Positions 54,264 to 63,206 of a stretch of 64,000 nucleotides of DNA are shown here, piece by piece. Position 1 is the stretch's first letter. Every line of letters begins with the position of its first letter. A program made the translations under genes and the position numbers. The notes under the pieces were generated by a model. It did no database searches and had not been told where the DNA came from. It saw only the letters and a list, made by a program, of their open reading frames with translations. This DNA comes from JOPF136 sp963773835 (GTDB taxonomy: Bacteria > Acidobacteriota > Terriglobia > Acidiferrales > UBA7541): positions 1 to 64,000 of the forward strand of contig CAVZCQ010000001.1 in the NCBI GenBank assembly GCA_963773835.1, read 5' to 3'.

Positions 54264-56134
54264 AAGTTGCATGGCTCACCGGGGCTCTTCTCCTCGCGTG
54301 CGCCACCGCGCGGGGCCAGCAGATCAGCGGCGATGTGCTGGGTCAGCACGATCTAGGCCCCGGAGGATCTTCCGCAGTAAAGGGAGGATTGAGTGCTCCC
54401 TGCCTCTACTGCCATGCGCCACATTCCGGAGTCGGCGGGATAACTCCTCTGTGGAACCAAACGCTTACGACCCAAACTTATACGACTTATCAAAGCACCA
54501 CCTATCATGAGACGGGAACTCCGAAGCCGCTGTTGGGAAGTGACAGCAATCTCTGCCTGAGCTGCCATGACGGGAGCATCGCCCCCGGCCAGACCGTGGC
54601 CTATGGGAAATGGCCGATGACCGGGAGCATGAAATCCCCGGACAATTTTGGGACGAACCTGTCCAGCTCGCATCCCTTCAGCCTCGTGCTGCCGCTCAAG
54701 GATTCTCCGGACTTGGTCGCTTCGCTGTACAACTCGGGAGTAACGGCGGATCCGACCGGCGCGGTAAAGCTGATCAACGGCAACATGGAATGCACCACCT
54801 GCCACAACGCGCATGTGGAGGCAAGGGACCTGGTAGCCCATAATTTTCTCGTTCGGGATAGTTCCAGCGGACAACTGTGTCTTGCCTGTCACGCACCGGG
54901 AAATCGCACGGTGAACAACCAGACGAACTACCTGGCCGGATGGACGAACAGCGCGCACGCCACAGCAGGAAACCAGGTGGCGGTGCAGCCGGGAGTGAAC
55001 CTGGGAGGGTATTCGACAGTTGCGCTGAATGCCTGCGCGGCGTGCCACATGGAACACAACGCGCCGGGGGCGTCGGAAATTCTGCGGGGCAAAAATGAAA
55101 ATGATTGTGTCGCCTGCCACGGCGGAGGAGGCAACATTTCTCCGGCGATCCCGAATGTGTCTGCGGAGTTCGCCAAGGCAGGGCATCCCTACTCCACGGC
55201 CAGCGGCTCGCACGACCCGGCGGAGAGCGCCCTGCTGAACCAGAACCGTCATGCCACCTGTGCAGATTGCCACAACCCGCACTCTTCAAATCCGGTGACC
55301 GCATTCCTGCCGCCACCCGCGATTCGGGTTTCTCAGAACGGGGCGGAGGGGATCAGCGCGACGGACGGCATTACGGTACTGAATCCCGCCGTCAATCAGT
55401 ACGAAAACTGCCTGAGATGCCATGGGACCAGCGTGGGGAAAACCGTCCTTGCCGCCACCTATGGCTACCTTCCGGTCTGGGCTGTAGCCAACACTGATCC
55501 GTTGAATATCATTCCGCAGTTCGCTCAGTTGGCTACCTCGAGCCATCCCGTGATGCATGACCGCTCCAGCCCGTACGTCCAGCCCAGCTTGCGGGCGTTC
55601 ATGCTGAATGAAGACGGAGCGACCCCGGGACGGAGCATGGGGACGCGCATCCTGTGCTCGGACTGCCATAACAGCGACGATAATCGTGAATTCGGGGGTA
55701 CGGGGCCGAATGGTCCTCATGGTTCGAAGTGGACGCACATTCTGGAGCGACGTTATGAGTTCAGCCAGGCGGCGGCACCCGGCCAGTTGATCGCCAACCT
55801 GTTTCCCAGTCCGGATCTGAGCGTCAACGGTCCATACGCGCTGTGCGGAAAGTGCCACGATTTGTCGAACGTTGTTGCCAATAACAGCTTCACCGAACAC
55901 GGCCGGCATATCAACGACGGCTTCTCCTGCTCCACCTGCCATACCGGGCACGGGATGGGCGCCGTGAGCGGGAGCATTTCCGGAGAGAGGCTCGTGAACT
56001 TTGACCTTAACGTCGTCGCTTCGAACGGAGCGACTCCGATCTCCTATTCGCGGGGCACCAACTCGTGCGCACTGATCTGCCACGGCCACGCTCATTCGCA
56101 ACCCGGCGGCTCCATCACGAAAATCAAAAGGTAA
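54260..56134 (+). CDS. Exported multiheme cytochrome c (11 CXXCH plus one CX3CH)
   Basis: The 624-residue protein has a signal peptide (WLTGALLLACATARG) and eleven CXXCH motifs: CLYCH, CLSCH, CTTCH, CLACH, CAACH, CVACH, CADCH, CLRCH, CSDCH, CGKCH and CSTCH. A final CALICH is a CX3CH motif near the C-terminus, a rarer heme site. The low heme density per residue and long loops suggest a large extracellular or surface cytochrome rather than a compact periplasmic shuttle. It is the last gene of the locus. Confidence 0.88.
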   Translation: MKVAWLTGALLLACATARGQQISGDVLGQHDLGPGGSSAVKGGLSAPCLYCHAPHSGVGGITPLWNQTLTTQTYTTYQSTTYHETGTPKPLLGSDSNLCLSCHDGSIAPGQTVAYGKWPMTGSMKSPDNFGTNLSSSHPFSLVLPLKDSPDLVASLYNSGVTADPTGAVKLINGNMECTTCHNAHVEARDLVAHNFLVRDSSSGQLCLACHAPGNRTVNNQTNYLAGWTNSAHATAGNQVAVQPGVNLGGYSTVALNACAACHMEHNAPGASEILRGKNENDCVACHGGGGNISPAIPNVSAEFAKAGHPYSTASGSHDPAESALLNQNRHATCADCHNPHSSNPVTAFLPPPAIRVSQNGAEGISATDGITVLNPAVNQYENCLRCHGTSVGKTVLAATYGYLPVWAVANTDPLNIIPQFAQLATSSHPVMHDRSSPYVQPSLRAFMLNEDGATPGRSMGTRILCSDCHNSDDNREFGGTGPNGPHGSKWTHILERRYEFSQAAAPGQLIANLFPSPDLSVNGPYALCGKCHDLSNVVANNSFTEHGRHINDGFSCSTCHTGHGMGAVSGSISGERLVNFDLNVVASNGATPISYSRGTNSCALICHGHAHSQPGGSITKIKR

Positions 56135-56188
56135 GCATTCCGTTGTCTGGGAATCGTAGACTGCGTGAGGGCCGGCGAAGGATTCGGA

Positions 56189-56698
56189 ATGTCCGAACGA
56201 AAGACCACTTCGAGGAGCGAGGCGCACCGCTTTGTCGCGGTGATTTATAGAGTGGGGATTCTGCGTTGCGTAAGCGTGCCGGAAGAGATCTGCGCGCGGC
56301 TGGCGCGGGGGAGCGCACGGACGGTGCCGGTGGTGGCTACCGTGGCGGGGCAATCCACGCGGACGTCGCTGCTGCCGGCCGCAGGAGGAAGCTACCGGCT
56401 GTTTTTGGACCGGGCGCTGCGAAAGGCCTCCGGGGCGGATGCGGGAGAGCCGGTGGGCGTCACGCTGAAGATGGACCGTGCCTCGCGCGAGATGCCCGTG
56501 CCGGAGGATTTTGCCGCTGCGCTGGCGGGCGTGCCTGATGCGCAGGGCTATTTTGCCGCGGGGAGTGCGCCACTGCGCCGCGAAGTGCTGCGTTACATAG
56601 AGCAGGCAAAGGCGGCGGCGACGCGGGCGCGGCGGATCCGGAATTGTGTGAGGGTGTTGGCCGGGCGGGCGAGGAAGCGGAAACGGGCGCGCAGGTGA
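56189..56698 (+). CDS. DUF1905 / YdeI-OmdA-like protein
   Basis: The 169-residue protein combines a DUF1905 barrel (HRFVAVIYRVGILRCVSVPEE, VVATVAGQSTRTSLLP) and a C-terminal OmdA-like helical part (VPEDFAAALAGVP, LRREVLRYIEQAKAAATRARRI) with a basic tail. ATG 56189 follows GAAGGA. Function unknown; it is separate from the cytochrome operon by 54 bp. Confidence 0.75.
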   Translation: MSERKTTSRSEAHRFVAVIYRVGILRCVSVPEEICARLARGSARTVPVVATVAGQSTRTSLLPAAGGSYRLFLDRALRKASGADAGEPVGVTLKMDRASREMPVPEDFAAALAGVPDAQGYFAAGSAPLRREVLRYIEQAKAAATRARRIRNCVRVLAGRARKRKRARR

Positions 56699-56716
56699 GG
56701 CTCCCAAGCAGGGTGG

Positions 56717-57139
56717 TCACGGCAGCCGGATGTAGGTGAGCGTGTGGTGGGAGAGCAGGCCGCGGCCGGGGGCGAAGCATTCGGCGGTGCCGTAAACGAG
56801 TTGGCGGCCGATTTTTACCACGCGCGCGCGGCACAGGAAGGGAGCTCGGCGAAGGCTGCGGAGGAAATTCGTCTTCATTTCGACAGTGACGGCGCGCTCG
56901 TCGGTGCCGAGGCGGGTGGCGATGGCCAGCCACATGGCCACATCCGCAGCGGTCATATAGGCGTGGCCGCCGATGAGGCCGTCGGGGCGCTCGAACTCGG
57001 GACGGAAGGGAATGCGGAGGGTGCAGGCCCCTCGTCTCGCTGTTTGGATGCGAAGGCCGTAGAGACGGTTGAACGGCGTGGCGCCGAGCAGCTTTTCGAG
57101 CGCCTGCCGGGAGGTTGTGGGCGCCATAGGTTTGGGCAC
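56717..57139 (-). CDS. PaaI-type hotdog thioesterase
   Basis: The 140-residue hotdog-fold protein has FNRLYGLRIQTARRGACTLRIP, GLIGGHAYMTAADVAMWLAIATR (active-site helix with the family Asp) and VEMKTNFLRSLRRAPFLCRARVV. It is likely an acyl-CoA thioesterase. It lies 7 bp after accD on the same strand, which fits fatty-acid metabolism. Confidence 0.8.
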   Translation of the reverse strand: MPKPMAPTTSRQALEKLLGATPFNRLYGLRIQTARRGACTLRIPFRPEFERPDGLIGGHAYMTAADVAMWLAIATRLGTDERAVTVEMKTNFLRSLRRAPFLCRARVVKIGRQLVYGTAECFAPGRGLLSHHTLTYIRLP

Positions 57140-57146
57140 TGCTTGC

Positions 57147-57998
57147 TTAGGCCAGGAAGAAATCGAGCGAAGTCGCGATGAAGGTCTTGAGTTGCGGGCG
57201 CGGCACCACGGCGTCGAGAAAGCCGTGCTGGAGGAGGAACTCGGCGCGCTGGAAGCCTGCGGGGAGTTTCTGGCGGATGGTCTGCTCGATGACGCGGGGC
57301 CCGGCGAAGCCGATGAGAGCGCCGGGTTCGGCGATGTTCAGGTCGCCGAGCATGGCGTAGCTGGCGGTAACGCCCCCGGTGGTGGGGTCGGTGAGCACGG
57401 AGATGTAGGGCAGGCCGGCGCTGTCCAGACGGCCGAGGGCGCCGGAAACTTTGGCGAGCTGCATGAGGCTGATGGTGCCCTCCATCATGCGCGCGCCGCC
57501 GGAGCAGGAAACGATAATGAGCGGGAGGCGGCGGGCGATGGCCAGCTCGATGGCGCGCGTGACTTTTTCGCCGACGACGGCGCCCATCGAGCCGCCGATA
57601 AAGCCGAATTCCATGGCGCAGCAAATCACGGGACGGCCGGAGAGAGCGCCCTCGGCGGTGATGATGGCGTCGTTCATACCCAGCTTCTGGCGGGCTTCGC
57701 GAAGGCGCTGTTTGTAGGGGCGCGTGTCGGTGAAATGAAGGGGGTCGGCCGAAGCCAGCGCGGAGTCGTGTTCGGTCCAGCGGGAGTCATCGAGCAGGAG
57801 TTCGAGACGTTTGGCGGCGCCGAGCTTGAAATGATGCTCGCACTTCGGGCAAACCTGCGAGTTCGATTCGAGGTCTTTGCGCCAGATGATTTTGCGGCAG
57901 GCGGGACACTTCTCCCACATGCCCTCGGTGCGGACGCGGCGCTCCTCGGGTGGCACGGGAGATTGGATGGAGTCTTTTTCGCGTTTGAACCAGGCCAT
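57147..57998 (-). CDS. accD: Acetyl-CoA carboxylase carboxyltransferase subunit beta
   Basis: The 283-residue protein has the N-terminal zinc ribbon (CPACRKIIW and CPKCEHHFKL), PVICCAMEFGFIGGSMGAVVGEK, VSCSGGARMMEG and PTTGGVTASYAMLGD with AEPGALIGFAGPRVIEQT. It transfers CO2 from biotin to acetyl-CoA in fatty-acid synthesis. ATG 57998 is chosen because it begins the conserved MAWFKR start. Confidence 0.96.
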   Translation of the reverse strand: MAWFKREKDSIQSPVPPEERRVRTEGMWEKCPACRKIIWRKDLESNSQVCPKCEHHFKLGAAKRLELLLDDSRWTEHDSALASADPLHFTDTRPYKQRLREARQKLGMNDAIITAEGALSGRPVICCAMEFGFIGGSMGAVVGEKVTRAIELAIARRLPLIIVSCSGGARMMEGTISLMQLAKVSGALGRLDSAGLPYISVLTDPTTGGVTASYAMLGDLNIAEPGALIGFAGPRVIEQTIRQKLPAGFQRAEFLLQHGFLDAVVPRPQLKTFIATSLDFFLA

Positions 57999-58108
57999 TG
58001 TAAGCACCGAGAACCGAAATTCAAAAAAACGGCAAACCTTAAAGACCAAAAACGGGCAGCGCGGGCGAAAGCCGGGCCCACCCTGCACGTCCCCCTCACA
58101 ATCGGAGG

Positions 58109-58645
58109 CTAATAGTCTATCCCGCGCTGGGCCAAAATTCCTTTGGTATATGGATGTTTGACCTCACGCATCTCGGTAACCAGGTCGGCGAGCTCGACCA
58201 GCTTCGGATGGGCATTGCGGCCGGTGCAAATCACGTGGACCTGCTCGGGACGCGCGGCCAGCGCAGTGGCGACTTTATCGGGGTCGAGCATGCCGTAGCT
58301 GATGACGTAGTTGATCTCATCGAGGATGACGAGGTCGTAGCGGCCGCTGGAGATTTGCTCGAGGGCGAACTGCCAGGCCTGCTCGCACAACCGTAGATCT
58401 TCGGGATCGGTTTCCGCGCCGCCGATTTTGACGAAGCCTCGGCCCATGGGGCGGATTTCCATTTTGTCGTCGCCGAGGAGCTTGGCGGCGTCGAGCTCGC
58501 CGTAATGCCAGGAGCCTTTGATGAACTGGACCATGAGGACTCGCAAGCCCTGGCCCACAGCGCGGAAGGCGGTGCCGAGCGCGCAGGTGGTTTTGCCCTT
58601 GCCGGGGCCGGTATAGACGATGAGGAGACCTTTACCCTCGGGCAT
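58109..58645 (-). CDS. cobO: Cob(I)yrinic acid a,c-diamide adenosyltransferase
   Basis: The 178-residue CobO/BtuR-type ATP:corrinoid adenosyltransferase has P-loop TGPGKGKTTCALGTAFRA, VLMVQFIKG and LVILDEINYVISYGMLD, then VHVICTGRNAHPKL. ATG 58645 is taken since it begins the conserved region. It makes adenosylated corrinoid during cobamide uptake or synthesis, which also matters for the MtrA-like corrinoid protein at 7811. Confidence 0.92.
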   Translation of the reverse strand: MPEGKGLLIVYTGPGKGKTTCALGTAFRAVGQGLRVLMVQFIKGSWHYGELDAAKLLGDDKMEIRPMGRGFVKIGGAETDPEDLRLCEQAWQFALEQISSGRYDLVILDEINYVISYGMLDPDKVATALAARPEQVHVICTGRNAHPKLVELADLVTEMREVKHPYTKGILAQRGIDY

Positions 58646-58774
58646 AGGAGGAGAGTAGCACGGGACGAAGGAGAAGGAGGGGAACCGGAAAGAGGGAAAG
58701 AACCAACACGGAGAGCGCGGAGACACTGAGGACACGGAGAAGAGGGGAGCGAAACACTGCCAGGAGTGGCTAGG

Positions 58775-59161
58775 TTACTGAGAGAGGCCGAAGCGGCCGC
58801 AGAGAAGTTCGGCGAGCTGGGCGACACGATCACGCGCGGCGGCGGACATTGTGGCGCCGGGCTCGGCGCGCGATTCCTGGAAAACGATCCAGAGGCCGGG
58901 GCGGAAGATTCCTTCCGCCGGGCAGATGGCGCCGGTGAATTGGACGATTGCGAGGCCAGAGTCCGCGGCTGCGGCGGCGAGGGCAGCGCGGGCGTCATCC
59001 ATCAGATCGCGGAAGCCTTGGGAGACGAGGATTTCATCGATCTGGCGCGGGGTGGATTTTTCCACGGCGTCGAGGTCGTAGTCCGGCAGCGGCAGCGTGA
59101 TAGCGAGTTCGACCGAGGCGGTCGGCGTGTTGGTGTCCGGAGTGATGCGGACGCCCGTCAT
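58775..59161 (-). CDS. Hypothetical protein
   Basis: The 128-residue protein, starting at ATG 59161 behind GAGG, has a beta-rich start (VELAITLPLPDYDLD), a helical middle and LWIVFQESRAEPG. No signal peptide, membrane segment or known motif. It lies between rlmH and cobO on the same strand. Function unknown. Confidence 0.5.
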   Translation of the reverse strand: MTGVRITPDTNTPTASVELAITLPLPDYDLDAVEKSTPRQIDEILVSQGFRDLMDDARAALAAAAADSGLAIVQFTGAICPAEGIFRPGLWIVFQESRAEPGATMSAAARDRVAQLAELLCGRFGLSQ

Positions 59162-59243
59162 CGGAAAGCCTCGACGGTTATTTTGCCATGCATTGGAGAA
59201 CACCCACGGTGAGAAAGACGCTGACCGTGGCTACCCGTGGGGA

Positions 59244-59675
59244 TCATTTCGCGTAGGGGTGGTGGGAGAGGATGGCGAAGGCGCGGTAGAGCTGCTCGGC
59301 AAGGACTACCCGCGCGAGTTCGTGGGGCATTGTGAGCGGGGAGAGCGAGAGGGATTCATGGGCGCGGCTGCGGAAGGAATCGGGGAAGCCGGTGTCGCCG
59401 CCGCACAGGAACACCAGCTCGCGCGTGCTGCGGTCGCGAAGTTTGGAGAGCCAGTGTGCAAATTCCTGCGATGTGAAGTGGCGTCCCGCCGCGTCGAGGA
59501 GGATCCAACAGGCAGCCGGGTCAGTCTTGACCCGGGCGAGGGCTGATTCCGTGGGCTCGCGCAGTTCGGTGACGCGGACATCGGCGGAGCGGCGAATCCG
59601 GGAAGCGTAATCGTCGAACAGGGAGCGGCATTCCGGTCGGCGGATGCGGCGCACGAAGAGGAAATGAAGAATCAT
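59244..59675 (-). CDS. rlmH: 23S rRNA (pseudouridine-1915-N3) methyltransferase
   Basis: The 143-residue SPOUT enzyme has DYASRIRR at the N-terminus, WILLDAAGRHFTSQEFA, ELVFLCGGDTGFPDSFRSRAHESLSLSPLTMPHELARVVLAEQLYRAFAILSHHPY (given by its landmarks: the FLCGGDTG SAM-binding knot and the HPYAK end, variant of the usual HPYHR). ATG 59675 begins the family start. Confidence 0.92.
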   Translation of the reverse strand: MILHFLFVRRIRRPECRSLFDDYASRIRRSADVRVTELREPTESALARVKTDPAACWILLDAAGRHFTSQEFAHWLSKLRDRSTRELVFLCGGDTGFPDSFRSRAHESLSLSPLTMPHELARVVLAEQLYRAFAILSHHPYAK

Positions 59676-59725
59676 TGTAGCTGAACGCGGGACCCGTGGA
59701 GGCTGGAGCACGGCATGTCGTGCCC

Positions 59726-60664
59726 CTACAATAGCCCGTATTTCTTGCGTTTTTCGAGGAGCGTTTTGCGGCTGATGCCCAGGATCTCCGCGGCCCGCGT
59801 GATTTTGTAGTGAGTGGCTTCGAGCGTGGCGGCGATGGCTTCCTTTTCGAGTTGTTCGAGGGAGCGGAGATGGCCGGGCGTGGCGCCGGAGCGCGCGGCG
59901 GCGCGGACTGATTCGGGCAGGTCGGCGACGCCGAGCACGTCGTGCTGGGCGAATACCAGGGCGCGCTCAAGCGCGTTTTTCAATTCGCGGACGTTGCCGG
60001 GCCAGGAATAGGCAGCGAGCGCGGGCTGCGCTTCCGCGTCCAGGCGGGCTTCGGGCCGGCCGTGGACGGAGCCGAGGCGCCGGATCAAGTGATCGGCGAG
60101 AGGAAGGATGTCGGCGGGGCGCTCGCGCAGGGGCGGGACTTCGATGGCCAGCACGTTCAGGCGAAAGAAGACGTCTTCGCGAAAACGATGCTCGGCCACG
60201 GCGCGTTCCAGGTTGGAGTTGGTGAGGGCAACGATGCGCGCTTCCATGCGCAGCGATTCGGTTCCTCCCAAATGTTCGAAGCGGCGCTCTTCGAGCACGC
60301 GAAGCAATTTGGCCTGGACGGGAAGGCCGAGTGCGGCGACCTCGTCGAGGACGAGTGTGCCGCGGCCGGCGAGCTCGAGGCGGCCGCGCTTGGTCTCCAC
60401 GGCGCCCGTGAACGCGCCGCGCTCATGGCCGAACAGCTCCGATTCGACGAGTTCGGGCGGGAGGCTGGCGCAGTCGATCTTTTGATAGGGAGCGTCGCGG
60501 CGCGGGCCGTGTTCGTGGATGAAACGCGCGAGCTGATCCTTGCCCGTGCCGCTTTCGCCGGTGATGAGCAGGTTGGTGTTGGCGGCCGCGACACGCTCGG
60601 CCAACTCGAGGACGCGCCGTGAAGCCGCGTCCACGGCGATCCATTCGACACGCGAATCGCTCAT
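59726..60664 (-). CDS. Sigma-54-dependent activator without receiver domain
   Basis: The 312-residue protein has an AAA+ domain from the N-terminus with Walker A GESGTGKD (36-43), the sigma-54 contact GAFTGA (83-88), TLVLDEVA and the sensor II WPGNVRELKN. A Fis-type helix-turn-helix ends it (ATHYKITRAAEILGISRKTL). There is no response-receiver or GAF sensor. It overlaps rsfS by 4 bp (ATGA), so it is translated with the rplU-obgE-nadD-rsfS series. Confidence 0.92.
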   Translation of the reverse strand: MSDSRVEWIAVDAASRRVLELAERVAAANTNLLITGESGTGKDQLARFIHEHGPRRDAPYQKIDCASLPPELVESELFGHERGAFTGAVETKRGRLELAGRGTLVLDEVAALGLPVQAKLLRVLEERRFEHLGGTESLRMEARIVALTNSNLERAVAEHRFREDVFFRLNVLAIEVPPLRERPADILPLADHLIRRLGSVHGRPEARLDAEAQPALAAYSWPGNVRELKNALERALVFAQHDVLGVADLPESVRAAARSGATPGHLRSLEQLEKEAIAATLEATHYKITRAAEILGISRKTLLEKRKKYGLL

Positions 60665-61056
60665 GCCGTGGCGGCTCCGTCGCGGAGAGCGGGATCATCG
60701 CGCGAGGCAGGAACGTCGGGCACATCGACGCGTGGAGCCTTCCGCCAGAGGCGCTCGATGTCGTAGAAAAGGCGCGCGCGCTCGGAGAATATGTGGATGA
60801 CGAAGCGGCCGTAGTCGAGTAGAACCCATTCGGCGGAATCGTAGCCCTCGCGGTGGAGCAGGCGGGACCCGGCGCGCGCGAGCGCCTCCTCGACGCCGTC
60901 CGAGATGGCCTGAACCTGGCGCTGGCTGAACCCGGTGCAAATGAGGAATGCGCCGGTGAACGCGCCGAGGCCAGAGAGATCGAGCAGGATGATGCCGGCG
61001 GCCTTCTTCTCCTGCGCAGCCGCCACCGCGGCGCGGAGTTCGGGACTACGGTCCAT
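60661..61056 (-). CDS. rsfS: Ribosome silencing factor
   Basis: The 131-residue RsfS protein starts at ATG 61056, one base overlapping the nadD stop (TGATG). Landmarks are AAGIILLDLSGLG, FLICTGFSQRQVQAISDGVEE and EWVLLDYGRFVIHIFSERARLFYDIERLW. It binds L14 and blocks subunit joining when nutrients are limited. Confidence 0.93.
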   Translation of the reverse strand: MDRSPELRAAVAAAQEKKAAGIILLDLSGLGAFTGAFLICTGFSQRQVQAISDGVEEALARAGSRLLHREGYDSAEWVLLDYGRFVIHIFSERARLFYDIERLWRKAPRVDVPDVPASRDDPALRDGAATA

Positions 61057-61754
61057 CAATGGTAGAGCGCCTGTTTGCAAATGTACTCCTCCACAGCAGC
61101 GGGGACGAGCGAGCGGATCGACAGGCCGCGAGCGGCGCGGCTTCGAATGCCGGTCGAGGAAACGTCCACGTGGACGCTGGATATCAGATGCACGGTCGAG
61201 CGGCGCAGGCGCAACGCCCCGCGGCCAGCGGGCTGCTGCGCGGCAGACGCGGCGGCCAGCATGCCGGCGGGAAGGGCCGCGCGCAGCCGCTCCAGGCGGA
61301 ATCCCGGACGGCTGACGACGATGAAGTCGCAGGAGTCGAGCAGCGCGTCCGATTCGCGCCACTTGCCGATGTCGAGAAATGCGTCCGCGCCAATCAAAAA
61401 GTACAGATGCGCGGAGCGGGACAGGCGTTTCCGGCAAGCGCGCACGAGATCCACGGAGTATTCGATAGTGTGACCGGAAAAATCAGGGCCCGCTTCCGCC
61501 AGGGACAAACTGAGGCGTGATTGCCCAGCGCAGGCCAGCGCGACCATGGCGCAGCGGTGCGGATAGGGACTCAGGGGCACGCGCGTTTTGTGCGGCGGAC
61601 GCCCGGCGACAACAAAATGCACGGCGTCGAGCCGGAACCGGTCGCGAGCGGCGCAGGCCGCGGCCAGATGACCCCGATGCACGGGGTCGAATGTGCCGCC
61701 GAACAGGGCGAGCGAGCGGAGGGCGAGAGGGGGGAAGGGAAAAGCAGCGCTCAC
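61056..61754 (-). CDS. nadD: Nicotinate-nucleotide adenylyltransferase
   Basis: The 232-residue nucleotidyltransferase of NAD synthesis has LALFGGTFDPVHRGHLAAA (with the HxGH site), AGRPPHKTRVPLSPYPHRCAMV, HTIEYSVDLV, YFLIGADAFLDIGKWRE and ISSVHVDVSSTGIRSR. It overlaps obgE by 4 bp. Confidence 0.94.
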   Translation of the reverse strand: MSAAFPFPPLALRSLALFGGTFDPVHRGHLAAACAARDRFRLDAVHFVVAGRPPHKTRVPLSPYPHRCAMVALACAGQSRLSLSLAEAGPDFSGHTIEYSVDLVRACRKRLSRSAHLYFLIGADAFLDIGKWRESDALLDSCDFIVVSRPGFRLERLRAALPAGMLAAASAAQQPAGRGALRLRRSTVHLISSVHVDVSSTGIRSRAARGLSIRSLVPAAVEEYICKQALYH

Positions 61755-62845
61755 GCGGTTTGCCCTCCGGAGTGGAGCGTACGCGCTGCGTGGCCTTCGG
61801 AGCCGGGCGTGGTGACAGTTTGGTCGGGCCGCGGGAGCGACTCGAGAGCTGTGGCCATGGCGCGAATGAGAGCCTGGACACCTTCGCCTGTGGCTGCGGA
61901 AATCGCGTGGAAGGGATAGTCACGCGCCAGGCAATGCCCGCGGAGCGCGTCCAGCGCGGTGCGATCGGTAACCGCATCGAGTTTCGTGGCCACCACGAGA
62001 AATGGTTTGTCGGCCAGCGAGGCGCTGGAAGCGGCCAACTCGTGGCGCACCACTTCAAAATCGTGCACGGGCTCGCCGGGCGTCGCGCCGCTCACATCGA
62101 CCAGGTGCGCGAGCAGGCGCGTGCGTTCGATGTGGCGGAGGAAGCGAATGCCCAGGCCGGCGCCTTCGTGCGCGCCTTCAATCAGGCCAGGAAGGTCGGC
62201 AACCACGAAGCTGCGGCCCGTGCCGGGACGCGGGCCGTCCACGGAGACCACGCCGAGATGCGGCTCGAGAGTGGTGAACGGATAGTCCGCAATTTTCGGG
62301 TGCGCGGCGGAAATGCGGGAGATGAGCGTGGATTTGCCGGCATTCGGAAGGCCGATCAGCCCCACATCCGCGAGCAGGCGGAGTTCCAGGCGTAGATGCC
62401 GCTCCTGGCCGGCCTCGCCGTCTTCGAACTCGCGTGGCGCCTGGTGCCAGGGTTTTGCGAAATGCTGGTTGCCGCGGCCGCCGCGGCCCCCACGCGCGGC
62501 GGGAAACCGCTGCCCCGCCGCGGTGAAATCGAAGAGAAGCTCGCCGGTCTCGTCGTCGTACACGAGCGTGCCGACGGGGACATCGAGGAGCGTGTCGGCG
62601 CCGGATTTGCCGTGGCAATTCGAGCCCTGGCCGTGGCGGCCGGATTCAGCGCGAAATTCACGGTTGAAGCGGAAGCGCAGGAGCGTGTTTTCGTTGGGCG
62701 TGGAAACCAGGGTGATACTGCCGCCCGCTCCGCCGTCTCCGCCGGACGGGCCTCCGCGTGGAACAAACTTCTCTCGCCGGAAGGCAACGCAGCCGCGGCC
62801 TCCCTCTCCAGCCTTTACGTAGATGCGAGCTTCGTCAACGAACAC
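61751..62845 (-). CDS. obgE: GTPase ObgE
   Basis: The 364-residue protein has the glycine-rich OBG fold (VKAGEGGRGCVAFRREKF, GGDGGAGGSI), then the GTPase domain with G1 GLPNAGKSTL, G2 YPFTTLEPHLG, G3 DLPGLIEGAHEGAGLG and NKxD variant ATKLDAV. It is a ribosome-assembly GTPase. The C-terminal extension is short. Confidence 0.96.
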   Translation of the reverse strand: MFVDEARIYVKAGEGGRGCVAFRREKFVPRGGPSGGDGGAGGSITLVSTPNENTLLRFRFNREFRAESGRHGQGSNCHGKSGADTLLDVPVGTLVYDDETGELLFDFTAAGQRFPAARGGRGGRGNQHFAKPWHQAPREFEDGEAGQERHLRLELRLLADVGLIGLPNAGKSTLISRISAAHPKIADYPFTTLEPHLGVVSVDGPRPGTGRSFVVADLPGLIEGAHEGAGLGIRFLRHIERTRLLAHLVDVSGATPGEPVHDFEVVRHELAASSASLADKPFLVVATKLDAVTDRTALDALRGHCLARDYPFHAISAATGEGVQALIRAMATALESLPRPDQTVTTPGSEGHAARTLHSGGQTA

Positions 62846-62926
62846 GGAAGATGTTCTGCCGTTTCCTGGGAAAACTATGACACGCCGGGGAGAAAACCAA
62901 AAACGCCGACGGGGCCGGCTTTCGAG

Positions 62927-63196
62927 CTATCCGGCCAGAGCTTCGGCCGGGTCGACGCTGATGAAGCGGCCCATGCGGCCTTTGTCCTCGTATTTCACGA
63001 TGCCGGTGATTTTGGCAAACAGGGTGTCGTCCTTGCCGCGGCCGACATTGCGGCCGGGCTTGTAACGTGTGCCGCGCTGGCGGACCAAGATGGAGCCGCC
63101 GCTGACGAGCTGGCCGCCGAACCGTTTGACACCCAGGCGCTGCCCCTGGGAGTCGCGTCCGTTGGTGGAGGAACCGCCGCCTTTTTTGTGTGCCAT
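62927..63196 (-). CDS. rpmA: 50S ribosomal protein L27
   Basis: The 89-residue protein begins MAHKKGGGSSTNGRDSQGQR, the conserved L27 N-terminus without a cleavable Firmicutes-type leader. GGSILVRQRGTRYKPG follows. It lies 10 bp after rplU. Confidence 0.97.
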   Translation of the reverse strand: MAHKKGGGSSTNGRDSQGQRLGVKRFGGQLVSGGSILVRQRGTRYKPGRNVGRGKDDTLFAKITGIVKYEDKGRMGRFISVDPAEALAG

Positions 63197-63206
63197 GGAA
63201 TCCGCC

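Noticed and set aside
55286..56707. 473-codon minus-strand frame
   Set aside because: Antisense to the 12-heme cytochrome and the DUF1905 gene; no family motif.
57069..58112. 347-codon plus-strand frame
   Set aside because: Antisense to accD.
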